From assembly GCA_026984555.1 (NCBI GenBank), contig JALSRY010000629.1:1-8386 (forward strand): a DNA stretch of 8,386 nucleotides. The letters run 5' to 3'. Shown here one piece after another: positions 1-6,420 of this stretch. Source of the stretch: Phycisphaerae bacterium. Lineage in GTDB: Bacteria; Planctomycetota; Phycisphaerae; UBA1845; Fen-1342. The position numbers and the translations under genes were made by a program. Under the pieces are notes generated by a model. It was given only the letters and a program-made list of their open reading frames with translations. It had not been told where the DNA came from and searched no databases. Position 1 is the first letter of the stretch, and every line of letters starts with the position of its first letter.

Positions 1-2211
1 GGTCCCGCCGCTCCCCCCGCCGTTCGGATCAGCCCAGGCGTGCCAGTAGACGGCGTTGACCGGTGGGCTTCCGGGATAAAGCTCGTCCGCGGCAAGCGGC
101 TCGAGCGTGACGTCGCCGCCGGCGGCACCGCCGGCAACCGCCCGCCAGCCGGCCGGCACGGTCCCGGTCACAGAACCGCTCCGGCTGCCACCCCCACCGG
201 CGAACTCGGGGTTGACGACGAGCTGGTCGTCGACGGGCGGGTTGCACTCGGGCATGCCGCTCGAAACGCTGACCGTCTCGCGGTGCATCTCACCGAACCA
301 GCCCGCGGCATCGTGGACCATCTGCCAGTCGGTCGTGTAATCGCCGGCCGTCGCGGGCGCCGTCATCGTGAACTCGAAGGTGTAGGTCTCGCCGGGAGCC
401 ACCGTCACGCCCGCGGGCAACTGCACGCGATTGCCGGAATAGAACGGATCGGAATCATCCACCGCGCCGAGGCGGAACGTGTCGGCCTCGCTCCAGGTGC
501 TGGTGCCGGTGTTCTTGACCGTCACCGAAACGATCTCCGTGTCCCCGGCGTACATCTGCGAGGGGATCGTGTTGTCGATCACGATCGCGTTGTCGGTGCC
601 GCCCCAGGTACCCTTGAACATCGCCGCGTACTGCTGGGTCAGGTCGATGTACTGCCGCCCGTATTCCTGCGACGCGGCAATCTCGGTCGCCTCGTGAAAC
701 TCGCTCCACGTCTCGACGTGGACCAGGTTCCCCGTGTACGTGGCCAGGATCGTGGCCCAGTCGGCGGTGTAGGTGGCGCCGCCGCTGCGGTCGCGGTAGA
801 GCCCACCGCCCGGAACGGCCGAGTTGTCGAAACCCGGGCCGACCGCCGCCGTGTCGTAAACCTGCGGCCCCGCGAGCGCAGCGCCCCAGCGATACTCGCT
901 GTCGGTGGTCACGCCGCTCCAGGACGTTTCGCGAACGACATAAGGCGTCAGGCCTCCGAACGCGGCGGCGAAACGCGCGTCGAGTTCCGTGAACGCTGAC
1001 TGGTCGTAGGCGGCGGCGTAATTGGCCGAGTAGAGGAAAATCACCGGCTTGCCGTCGATCCGGGCCCAGTATTTCGGCGGGACCAGCGAGAAAAAGTCGA
1101 TGATCTGCTTGATGAAGAAGTTGCGACCGTCGGCGGTGGTCAGGTCCGCCTTCTCGTTGCGAATGTTGAAAATGTCGTCGGCCTGCTGAAGCGTGGTCGT
1201 GTCGTAGAACATGCCGATCTTCGGCGGGTTGTGTCCCTCGGCCGTCAGCTCATCGAGCGCCTGGACCATCCGGCCAACCCCCTCGGACGACCAGAGCAGC
1301 TCGTCGGTGCCACCCCAGTAGACCGGCATCGCGATATCGAGCTCGGCGTCGGTCATGTCCAGCATCTGGCGTTTGTGCCACTCGATCGCCTCCCAGCTCT
1401 CATCCGCCGAAACCTGCGGGCCGTTGGGATCGTCGAGGTACGCACAGGAGAGCGTGTTCGGCTCCAGCGCCGGGTGGTCGGTCAGCGCGTCGCTTCCGTC
1501 CCCGTTGACGAGATGCCGGTGACTGTAGGCGTCGTACCAGTAGAAGTAGGTTGTTGTAACCAGCTTGTCGTTTGCGGAAAACGTCTCGCCCGTGAAATCG
1601 GCATCGTCGTCACCCGCCACGTAGGGGCCCAGCGGCCGGGCCAACGCGATCCCCGCGATGTAGAAGTCGCTGTTTTCGTCGTGGGTGGCGATGCGCAGGT
1701 CGGCCCCCGCGTTCTGGCCACCCGTAAACGCCGGGTCGGGCAACCAGAACAACGCCTTCTTCCACACCCCCGACGAGCCCGTGTTGCGGGTCGTGGAAAC
1801 CTTGTAGCTGTCGCCGTCCGCGGCGTCATACTCGATCCAGAACGTGACGTTGTTGGCGCTGTAGTAATGCACGGCGACCGTCACGCCAGGCCCGGCACCG
1901 TGATAGTAGGCGTCGTCAACCTCCAGGTAGAGGTATTTCGAGCCGCTACCGTTGGCCAGCAACTTGCGACACGCCTGCCCCCCGATCGTGTCCGGCGCGG
2001 TGAGACCATCCGGCGGATACTCCACCTGGCCCAGCCCCATCGACTGGTTCTCGGCACCCAGCGTAACCGCAACCCACCAGGGAGGACCTCCGTCGGCCAA
2101 CGCCGGCGACACCGTTACACCACCCAGCAACACGCCCAGCACCACCGCGGCACCGAGACACCTCGCCCGGCCGGCGTACCTTGTCTGAAATCGTCGAGAT
2201 GAGAACAGCAT
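1..2211 (-). CDS. Secreted DUF5010 (GH99-like) multidomain protein, 3' end outside window
   Basis: The frame is open for 737 codons from ATG 2211-2209 to base 1 with no stop, so the C-terminus is missing. A signal peptide is visible: basic start, hydrophobic stretch about residues 20-33, likely cleavage after SPALA (39/40). Domains in order: a beta-rich accessory module (about 49-192); a DUF5010 TIM-barrel-like domain (about 214-535) with KLVTTTYFYWY, MPVYWG, PPKIGMFYDT, DGKPVIFLYS and HVETWSEFHEAT; an NBR1-like immunoglobulin domain (about 541-650) with NTGTSTW; and the start of a jelly-roll-like domain (from about 660, VVNPEF then GWRAV). E504 and E507 sit in an E-x-H-E motif spaced like the catalytic pair of GH99 enzymes. 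Inferred role: exported glycan-cleaving enzyme; substrate unknown. It is a paralog of the gene at 6421-8076 but has extra C-terminal modules. It lies 144 bases downstream of the PEP-CTERM gene on the same strand. The family call is strong; the enzymatic call is inference. Confidence 0.85.
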   Translation of the reverse strand, partial: MLFSSRRFQTRYAGRARCLGAAVVLGVLLGGVTVSPALADGGPPWWVAVTLGAENQSMGLGQVEYPPDGLTAPDTIGGQACRKLLANGSGSKYLYLEVDDAYYHGAGPGVTVAVHYYSANNVTFWIEYDAADGDSYKVSTTRNTGSSGVWKKALFWLPDPAFTGGQNAGADLRIATHDENSDFYIAGIALARPLGPYVAGDDDADFTGETFSANDKLVTTTYFYWYDAYSHRHLVNGDGSDALTDHPALEPNTLSCAYLDDPNGPQVSADESWEAIEWHKRQMLDMTDAELDIAMPVYWGGTDELLWSSEGVGRMVQALDELTAEGHNPPKIGMFYDTTTLQQADDIFNIRNEKADLTTADGRNFFIKQIIDFFSLVPPKYWARIDGKPVIFLYSANYAAAYDQSAFTELDARFAAAFGGLTPYVVRETSWSGVTTDSEYRWGAALAGPQVYDTAAVGPGFDNSAVPGGGLYRDRSGGATYTADWATILATYTGNLVHVETWSEFHEATEIAASQEYGRQYIDLTQQYAAMFKGTWGGTDNAIVIDNTIPSQMYAGDTEIVSVTVKNTGTSTWSEADTFRLGAVDDSDPFYSGNRVQLPAGVTVAPGETYTFEFTMTAPATAGDYTTDWQMVHDAAGWFGEMHRETVSVSSGMPECNPPVDDQLVVNPEFAGGGGSRSGSVTGTVPAGWRAVAGGAAGGDVTLEPLAADELYPGSPPVNAVYWHAWADPNGGGSGGT

Positions 2212-2217
2212 GGAGTG

Positions 2218-2225
2218 CCTCCTTT
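2218..2225 (-). promoter_or_regulatory. Strong ribosome binding site of the DUF5010 gene ending at 1
   Basis: The minus strand reads AAAGGAGG, six bases before the ATG at 2211. This near-perfect Shine-Dalgarno sequence fixes the start and agrees with the signal peptide that follows. Confidence 0.85.
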
Positions 2226-2284
2226 ACGCGCACTTCTTTCCTGGACCTCGCTCTGACAGCCGCCCAACCGCGAAGGCGGGCAAA

Positions 2285-2315
2285 GGCTACGCCGGGAATC
2301 GCACCCGGCGCAGCC
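2285..2315 (-). terminator. Hairpin after the PEP-CTERM gene, probable terminator or mRNA-stabilising stem
   Basis: In minus-strand RNA this forms a 12-pair stem (GGCUGCGCCGGG with CCCGGCGUAGCC) around a 7-base loop, about 40 bases after the PEP-CTERM stop codon. One pair is a G-U wobble that would be an A-C mismatch in plus-strand RNA, so it is better suited to minus-strand transcripts. Only three U residues follow, so it is not a textbook intrinsic terminator; it could attenuate or protect a shared transcript. A smaller 6-bp hairpin (GTCGAT, 6-base loop, ATCGAC) lies at 2323-2340. The rest of the 144-base gap shows no gene. Confidence 0.5.
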
Positions 2316-2355
2316 GAAATCGGTCGATAGGCGAATCGACGGGATACGCCACGGT

Positions 2356-3474
2356 CTAGCGCCGGCGAAACGCCGCCAGGAGCCCCAGCCCCAGCAGCAT
2401 CAGGCTGGCCGGCTCGGGCATCAGCACCACGTCGTCGATCGTGAACGCCCCGACCGTTGGCGCATGGTTCGCATCCATGACCCGGAACGCCAGCGAAACC
2501 GAAGCGGTATTGCCGTACAGCGGAACGTCCAGCGAGTAGGTGTCGAAGGCACCGTCGCCACCCGCTGCCAGGTAGTTCACCAGGTCACCCTGGAAATTGC
2601 CCAGATCGTCCCACGCGGCCAGCGTGAGCCGCAGCATCGCGTTGTCGCCCCACTCCTTCTTGGCCTTGAACGTGATGTGCAACGTTTCCCCGCCGAGCGT
2701 CGCCACGCGGTCGTCCCAGAGGTCCAGGCCGCTATCACCCGCCGCCGCCGTCCGCTCCAACACCACCGCATTGCTACCGCTGGCGGCGTCGTTGGTGATC
2801 GTGGCCGAACCCGTCGCGCCGGCCACGGCGAAGAAACGCCAGTTGATCGGTCGCGTGTCCGAGTTCTCGAACCCGCCGTTGACCATGCGGTCGGCGTGGG
2901 TCACGTCAACCACGCGGGCGTTGTCGATATAGACCGACTTGTTCACGCCACCGCCGGGGTTCATGTCGTAACGCACGCTGAGCGTCCCCTGCCCGTCGGA
3001 GCGACCGGTCAGCCCCATGGTCTCCCAGTTGGCCTGCGGGTCGATGCCGTGCGAATAACCGATCGTCGGAAACTGGAACCCGGCCACGAACGACGGCGAG
3101 CCCCCATAAACGCCCCCGTCACGCACGTCCACGAGCTGCTTGTAGATCCGCTGCTCGGTCGGAATGTTCAGCCGCAGGGATGGATCGTCCATGTCCAGCG
3201 CCGAGTCCGCCCCGGCGATGTCGTAGGCCATCTCCATCCCCACTGCGCCGCTGCGCGCCGCGGCCCCCGTCACCGTGTACGTCGAACCAAACCCGCCCAC
3301 GGCGAAAACCCGCCAGCCGGGAAACGTCGTCGTGTCGATGTAGTCCTGCCCCGTCACCTGTGTGCCGTTCGGACTCGCCTCGAAACCGCCGTTCGGCAAC
3401 ATGTTCTGCCCCCAAGCCGCGCCCGCCGTCGCAATCAGCAACGCGGATACCGCCAGGTATGCTCGAATCCTCAT
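2356..3474 (-). CDS. PEP-CTERM surface protein with two jelly-roll-like repeats
   Basis: A 372-residue exported protein. The start at ATG 3474-3472 is chosen because AGGAGG precedes it and a clear signal peptide follows (MRIRAYLAVSALLIATAGAAW, cleavage near residue 22). The frame stays open upstream to 3660, but that extension is arginine-rich and would bury the signal. The mature part is two tandem beta-rich copies: about 24-192, starting LPNGGFE and continuing GWRVFAVGG, and about 196-350, starting MVNGGFE and continuing NWRFFAVAG. These N-G-G-F-E...W starts resemble CBM4/9-type carbohydrate-binding jelly rolls. The C-terminus is a complete PEP-CTERM signal: PEP at 353-355, a hydrophobic helix, then terminal RRR. 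In this family the tail is recognised by an exosortase, leaving the protein at the cell surface or in exopolysaccharide. No catalytic motif is seen. Inferred role: surface glycan binding or matrix protein. The substrate is unknown. Confidence 0.9.
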   Translation of the reverse strand: MRIRAYLAVSALLIATAGAAWGQNMLPNGGFEASPNGTQVTGQDYIDTTTFPGWRVFAVGGFGSTYTVTGAAARSGAVGMEMAYDIAGADSALDMDDPSLRLNIPTEQRIYKQLVDVRDGGVYGGSPSFVAGFQFPTIGYSHGIDPQANWETMGLTGRSDGQGTLSVRYDMNPGGGVNKSVYIDNARVVDVTHADRMVNGGFENSDTRPINWRFFAVAGATGSATITNDAASGSNAVVLERTAAAGDSGLDLWDDRVATLGGETLHITFKAKKEWGDNAMLRLTLAAWDDLGNFQGDLVNYLAAGGDGAFDTYSLDVPLYGNTASVSLAFRVMDANHAPTVGAFTIDDVVLMPEPASLMLLGLGLLAAFRRR

Positions 3475-3481
3475 TTCCCAT

Positions 3482-3490
3482 CCTCCTCTT
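3482..3490 (-). promoter_or_regulatory. Ribosome binding site of the PEP-CTERM gene
   Basis: The minus strand reads AAGAGGAGG, seven bases before ATG 3474. A second ATG lies between them (3481-3479), directly against the Shine-Dalgarno and out of frame; its spacing is too short for efficient use. The site decides the start at 3474. Confidence 0.8.
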
Positions 3491-3652
3491 GCGTGTTGCA
3501 TACGTCCGCGCCGTCGCGACGCAGCCCCTTGCCGCGCTCGCGTGACGGCGGTCAATTCCCCGATCGCGTCCCCCGTGGGCTTGCCGGCGCCGACATCCGC
3601 GCCGCGCTCACCACGCAGCGAACGCCCGAGCCGCGAACCGGCCCACGCCGTT

Positions 3653-3672
3653 CCCGTCACGATTCCGACGGG
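3653..3672 (-). terminator. Weak hairpin downstream of the pseudopilin gene
   Basis: A perfect 6-bp stem (CCCGTC with GACGGG, 8-base loop) lies about 33 bases after the pseudopilin stop codon. No U-tract follows on the minus strand, so termination here is doubtful. In the remaining 231-base gap to the PEP-CTERM start no gene and no convincing promoter is visible. A lone TTGACC at 3555-3550 on the minus strand has no matching -10 at normal spacing, so read-through from the pseudopilin promoter is possible. Confidence 0.25.
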
Positions 3673-3705
3673 TCAGCGCGCCCCCGGAACGCGCGGCATC
3701 CTTTC

Positions 3706-4656
3706 CTACGGCCACCCGATCCGTGTTCCCTCGACCCACTCGACATGCCCATCGATGAACAGGGCGTTGGTTCCACCCGCGGAACCGTTCGAATGGTTCC
3801 CGACATTGACACGCGAGTACTTGCGCAACGACGGGTTGGGAAAAACGATGTGCTCGCCTTGGGCACAAAAAACCGAAACAACTTCCGCGAACGAACTGGC
3901 ATCCAGGTCGCGCACGTCCTTGAGCTGCCACTGCCGGTTCCAGCGGTTCTTGTAACGCGCGTCCGACGGATCGCCGCGCATCGGCAAACGGTTCCAGTTG
4001 ATCTCCGCATACTTGAGCCGCCCGCGTTTGTCGGTCGGGCCGCTCCCGGGCCACGGGCGCCCACCGGGTGGCACCTCTTTCTTCATCCCCGGCCACATGA
4101 ACGTCTGGTAGTGCTCGTGCCGGCCTTCCCACTCGTAATACGCGAAAAACTGCTCCTGGTCCGTGTAGACCCGGCCTTCCCCATCCCCCCGTGCGAACGG
4201 GCAGACCCAGAACTCCGGCAACACCTTGTCCTCGTATTCCCGCAGCTTGCCCGTTTCGGGGTACCAAACCTCGTCGGGATCGTAGTTGCCGTGGTCGCCG
4301 TAGATGTTCTTCAACCCCTGCGTACCGGGGTGATAATCGCGCAACGCCACCGAAAGCCAGCAGGCCCGCGCCGGCGCGTCCCACTCCCCGTGCCCGTAGG
4401 CATAGTAGTTGTACATGATCGGCACAAACCCCTGGTAATCGGCGCGGTAGAGGCCGATCAACGTGCCGACTTCCTTGATGTTCGCTTGGCAAACGGTCAG
4501 CTTCGCTTTTTCGCGGGCGCGAGACAGGGAGGGGAGAAGAATCGAGATCAGCAAGGCAATGATGGCGACGACGACCAGCAACTCGATGAGCGTAAAACCA
4601 GATCGTCGACGATGGATCGACAGCCGACGCCGCGAAAACAGGACGGCTCGTAGCAC
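3706..4656 (-). CDS. Pseudopilin-like protein with prepilin N-terminal cleavage/methylation motif
   Basis: A 316-residue protein starting at GTG 4656, supported by AAGGAGA six bases upstream. It has a 20-residue, arginine-rich leader ending in SG, then FTLIELLVVVAIIALLISIL. Prepilin peptidase would cut between G20 and F21, and E25 is the conserved +5 glutamate. The helix runs on to LPSLSRAREKAK, a form very common in planctomycetes. The large globular part (about 53-316) ends with NHSNGSAGGTNALFIDGHVEW, like the prepilin-processing-associated H-X9-DG domain, although here 13 residues separate H288 from D302-G303. It would be an inner-membrane-anchored subunit of a T2SS/T4P-like pseudopilus. 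Planctomycete genomes carry many such genes outside any secretion operon, and no assembly ATPase or secretin is seen here. It is first in the minus-strand run and divergent from the regulator, so it may be controlled by it. The specific function is unknown. Confidence 0.9.
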   Translation of the reverse strand: MLRAVLFSRRRLSIHRRRSGFTLIELLVVVAIIALLISILLPSLSRAREKAKLTVCQANIKEVGTLIGLYRADYQGFVPIMYNYYAYGHGEWDAPARACWLSVALRDYHPGTQGLKNIYGDHGNYDPDEVWYPETGKLREYEDKVLPEFWVCPFARGDGEGRVYTDQEQFFAYYEWEGRHEHYQTFMWPGMKKEVPPGGRPWPGSGPTDKRGRLKYAEINWNRLPMRGDPSDARYKNRWNRQWQLKDVRDLDASSFAEVVSVFCAQGEHIVFPNPSLRKYSRVNVGNHSNGSAGGTNALFIDGHVEWVEGTRIGWP

Positions 4657-4662
4657 GACTGG

Positions 4663-4669
4663 TCTCCTT
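4663..4669 (-). promoter_or_regulatory. Ribosome binding site supporting the GTG start of the pseudopilin gene
   Basis: The minus strand reads AAGGAGA, then six bases, then GTG at 4656-4654. No ATG gives an N-terminus with both a Shine-Dalgarno and the short prepilin leader, so GTG is the preferred start. Confidence 0.7.
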
Positions 4670-4794
4670 GACCTCGGGACGGGCGATGCAAACGCTCCAA
4701 CGCGTCCGTTCTCGGCGTGTCGGCAACGCGACGATCCCCGCGGGCAGACCTGGAAACACCACGCGACCGGCGCACGCCGCCGCCTTGTATTTCG

Positions 4795-4823
4795 AGCCTA
4801 ATCGAAACGCCCTGCAAATGCAA
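4795..4823 (-). promoter_or_regulatory. Candidate promoter for the pseudopilin gene
   Basis: The minus strand reads TTGCAT (4823-4818), 17 bases, TAGGCT (4800-4795). The hexamers match the sigma-70 consensus only partly, but the spacing is ideal and an A/T-rich stretch with a T6 run (4824-4839) sits just upstream of the -35, like an UP element. Transcription from here would give a leader of roughly 130 bases before the GTG start. Confidence 0.35.
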
Positions 4824-5045
4824 TAGCAAAACAAAAAATCGGTAATTGACTGGTCTACCTGCCGGATTTCCGCCACCCGGCCCACCCCGCAAACGCTCCG
4901 AATGGTAGAAAACGCGCACAAACCCCACGCATTTCAGCCAGAACCGCGACACAGCCCCGCGCGATCCTCCCCACTCGACGAAACAAATCGCTCCGAAACA
5001 CCCCCTGCAGCCGCGTTTCAAACCCAGATTAGTAATTACATCATG

Positions 5046-5074
5046 TTGACATATCTGTTGCAATCAGGTATATT
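5046..5074 (+). promoter_or_regulatory. Sigma-70-type promoter of the GntR-LacI regulator
   Basis: TTGACA (5046-5051), a 17-base spacer, and TATATT (5069-5074) form a near-consensus housekeeping promoter. Transcription would begin near 5081, giving a leader of about 57 bases before the ATG at 5138. It is the clearest promoter in the window. Confidence 0.8.
5051..5071. promoter_or_regulatory. Candidate operator inside the regulator promoter
   Basis: ATATCT (5051-5056) and AGGTAT (5066-5071) face each other as an imperfect inverted repeat centred on C5061, filling the -35/-10 spacer. Seven of ten position pairs are complementary and an eighth is T/G. The size and position suit a dimeric regulator blocking its own promoter, as AraR-type GntR-LacI proteins do. 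No binding motif is known for this protein, so this is inference. Confidence 0.35.
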
Positions 5075-5080
5075 CGATGC

Positions 5081-5122
5081 GGTGATGGCGCCTTGGCAGG
5101 ACCAACCGCAATTGCCGTCACC
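5081..5122 (+). promoter_or_regulatory. 5' leader stem-loop of the regulator mRNA
   Basis: GGUGAUGGC (5081-5089) can pair with GCCGUCACC (5114-5122) as nine pairs including one U-G wobble that would be a mismatch in the opposite strand. A small inner stem (UUGG with CCAA, 5093-5105) fits in the loop. The outer stem begins at the predicted transcript start and ends five bases before the Shine-Dalgarno. It could shield the 5' end or affect translation; function unproven. Confidence 0.35.
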
Positions 5123-5126
5123 CCCT

Positions 5127-5131
5127 GGAGG
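5127..5131 (+). promoter_or_regulatory. Ribosome binding site that fixes the regulator start
   Basis: GGAGG sits six bases before ATG 5138. The same frame is open to a TTG at 5093, but that codon has no Shine-Dalgarno and lies inside the leader hairpin, so ATG 5138 is preferred. Confidence 0.8.
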
Positions 5132-5137
5132 CGTTCG

Positions 5138-6280
5138 ATGGCCGCACCCGGTATCCCGAAACACCGCCTGATCTACGAGCGAATCTCCCAAGCCATCAGG
5201 CAAGGCGAATACGCCGCCGGCGAGAGAATCCCGCCAGAACTCGAACTCGGGCAACGCTTTAACGTATCTCGCCCCACCGTCGCACGGGCCCTGCGCGACC
5301 TCGAACGCGAAGGACTCCTCGTGCGACGACCCGGCGCCGGAACCTACGTCCGCACCGTCCGCCGCAACACTCGCGAGCTCTTCGGCATCATCCTGCCCCA
5401 CGCCGAATCCGGCATCTGTGCGCAGTTCTGCGCCGAAATCGCCCAGCACGCTGACTCCCGCAGCCACGCGATGCTCTTCGGAAGCGTTCCCAACGGCGGC
5501 AGCGATATCGAGCGTGCGGAGGCTTTCTGCGAACAGTTCATCGCGCGCGAGGTCGAAGGCGTCTTCTTCATCGCCCTCGAGCTCTCCGCCGAGCAGATGC
5601 ACGTCAACCAGCGTATCGTCAGGCGACTCGCTGAAGCCGGCATCCCCGTGGTTCTGCTCGACCGCGATATCTGCGCGTACCCCCAACGCAGCAACCTCGA
5701 CCTGGTCGGCATCGACAACCGCCACGCCGGCTTCGTCGTCACCAACCATCTGCTCACGTTGGGCTGCCGCAACATCCATTTCATGGACAACGAGTGGCTG
5801 GCCAGCACCGCGCAAGCCCGGGTCGTGGGCTACCAGGACGCCCTGCGGACCCACGGCATCGAGCCGGCACCCAGTCACGTACACCCCTGCAACCCCGAGC
5901 GGCACGCCGATTATGTCCCCGACATGCTTCGTCGCCACATCCCCGACGGAATCATCTGCGTCAGCGATTGCTACGCCCGTTCCCTGATGCACCACCTGGC
6001 GATGCACGGCGTGCGAATCCCGGAGGATGTACGGCTCGTGAGCATTGACGACCTGCCCTTCGCCAGTACGCTACCCGTACCCCTCACGACCTTGCGCCAA
6101 CCAATCGCCGAGCTGGCCGCGTGCGCGGTGGATACCATGAGCTGGCGCATCAAGCACCCCAACGCACCCGCACGCCATATCCAGGTCGGCTGCGAGCTGG
6201 TCGTGCGGCGTTCGTGCGGCGCCGGGGGTAACGGCAAGACCGACCTGCCCTCGCGGGATCGAAAGGCAACGTCTTCATGA
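5138..6280 (+). CDS. GntR-LacI fusion transcriptional regulator (AraR-like architecture)
   Basis: A 380-residue cytoplasmic DNA-binding protein. Residues about 8-72 are a GntR winged helix-turn-helix: PPELELGQRFNVSRPTVARA, then LRDLEREGLLVRRPGAGTYV, which includes the recognition helix and wing. Residues about 80-360 form a LacI/GalR-type periplasmic-binding-protein-like effector domain: LFGIILP at the start, VVLLDRD, TNHLLTLGCRNIHFM, DGIICVSD, RIPEDVRLVSIDD, then PLTTLRQP and CELVVRRSC at the end. Known members of this architecture, such as Bacillus AraR, are sugar-responsive repressors. The last 20 residues are a hydrophilic tail without known function. It is divergent from the pseudopilin gene and 140 bases upstream of a secreted DUF5010 gene, so it is the natural candidate to control both sides in response to a sugar released from the target glycan. 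The ligand cannot be predicted. Length and domains look complete. Confidence 0.93.
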   Translation: MAAPGIPKHRLIYERISQAIRQGEYAAGERIPPELELGQRFNVSRPTVARALRDLEREGLLVRRPGAGTYVRTVRRNTRELFGIILPHAESGICAQFCAEIAQHADSRSHAMLFGSVPNGGSDIERAEAFCEQFIAREVEGVFFIALELSAEQMHVNQRIVRRLAEAGIPVVLLDRDICAYPQRSNLDLVGIDNRHAGFVVTNHLLTLGCRNIHFMDNEWLASTAQARVVGYQDALRTHGIEPAPSHVHPCNPERHADYVPDMLRRHIPDGIICVSDCYARSLMHHLAMHGVRIPEDVRLVSIDDLPFASTLPVPLTTLRQPIAELAACAVDTMSWRIKHPNAPARHIQVGCELVVRRSCGAGGNGKTDLPSRDRKATSS

Positions 6281-6299
6281 TGTGCGATTCTTGGGCGGC

Positions 6300-6360
6300 G
6301 CGTGGCGGATCCATGCTCAAGCCACGCCTCGGGCGGAACCCCGGAGGAGCGTTCCGCCCG
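6300..6360 (+). terminator. Two consecutive hairpins between regulator and DUF5010 gene
   Basis: The first hairpin pairs GCGTGGC (6300-6306) with GCCACGC (6321-6327). The second is a perfect 10-bp stem of CGGGCGGAAC (6330-6339) with GTTCCGCCCG (6351-6360) and an 11-base loop. Neither is followed by a U-run, so they may form a weak tandem terminator for the regulator, a processing site, or the structured leader of the next gene. The loop of the second contains GGAGGAG, a Shine-Dalgarno-like word with no start codon at working distance. No gene is supported in the 140-base gap. Confidence 0.45.
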
Positions 6361-6408
6361 CCGCCCCTGTCTTGATGTACCATGACCGCCGGATGACAAC
6401 TCACCCTT

Positions 6409-6413
6409 GGGAG
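6409..6413 (+). promoter_or_regulatory. Modest ribosome binding site of the second DUF5010 gene
   Basis: GGGAG lies seven bases before ATG 6421. It is weaker than the site of the paralog at 2218-2225, and the signal peptide directly after the ATG supports this start. Confidence 0.55.
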
Positions 6414-6420
6414 ACGCCCG

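Larger units (their letters stand above)
4657..5137. other. Divergent intergenic region between pseudopilin and regulator genes
   Basis: This 481-base stretch holds the 5' leaders and promoters of both divergent genes and no gene I can support. Two AT-rich patches (about 4799-4850 and 5028-5078), unlike the GC-rich surroundings, mark the likely promoters. An 8-bp perfect palindrome, GTAATTAC, lies at 5032-5039 just upstream of the regulator's -35 box. A short plus-strand frame at 4902-5171 runs through the promoter and the regulator start and has no recognisable features. Confidence 0.7.

Noticed and set aside
40..2202. Plus-strand frames of about 320 codons at 40-999 and 1231-2202
   Set aside because: They are antisense to the continuous DUF5010 frame on the minus strand, which has a signal peptide, a strong ribosome site and recognisable domains. 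Their own products show no motif.
3119..3481. A 120-codon frame from the ATG inside the PEP-CTERM ribosome site
   Set aside because: The ATG touches the Shine-Dalgarno, so spacing is too short, and the frame is out of phase with the clear signal-peptide protein.
3494..3500. TGTTGCA shared with the regulator promoter, as a regulon operator
   Set aside because: About one chance occurrence of a given 7-mer is expected in a window of this size on both strands, and the flanks do not match, so it is kept only as a side note.
3475..3660. Upstream extension of the PEP-CTERM gene to a GTG at 3660
   Set aside because: It would add 62 arginine-rich residues before the signal peptide and has no good ribosome site. 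ATG 3474 has AGGAGG at correct spacing.
2464..4653. A 729-codon plus-strand open frame lying over the PEP-CTERM and pseudopilin genes
   Set aside because: It is antisense to two well-recognised proteins, has an arginine/valine/proline-rich composition and no domain, and fits the long antisense frames that GC-rich third positions produce.
5093..5137. TTG start 15 codons upstream for the regulator
   Set aside because: It has no Shine-Dalgarno and lies inside the leader stem-loop. ATG 5138 has GGAGG six bases upstream and begins a normal GntR N-terminus.
4902..5171. An 89-codon plus-strand frame across the regulator promoter
   Set aside because: It starts upstream of the clear promoter, overlaps the regulator start in another frame, and has no ribosome site or protein features.
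6277..6375. A 32-residue frame overlapping the regulator stop (ATGA)
   Set aside because: Translational coupling is conceivable, but the frame runs through both hairpins, has no recognisable product and is short enough to be chance.
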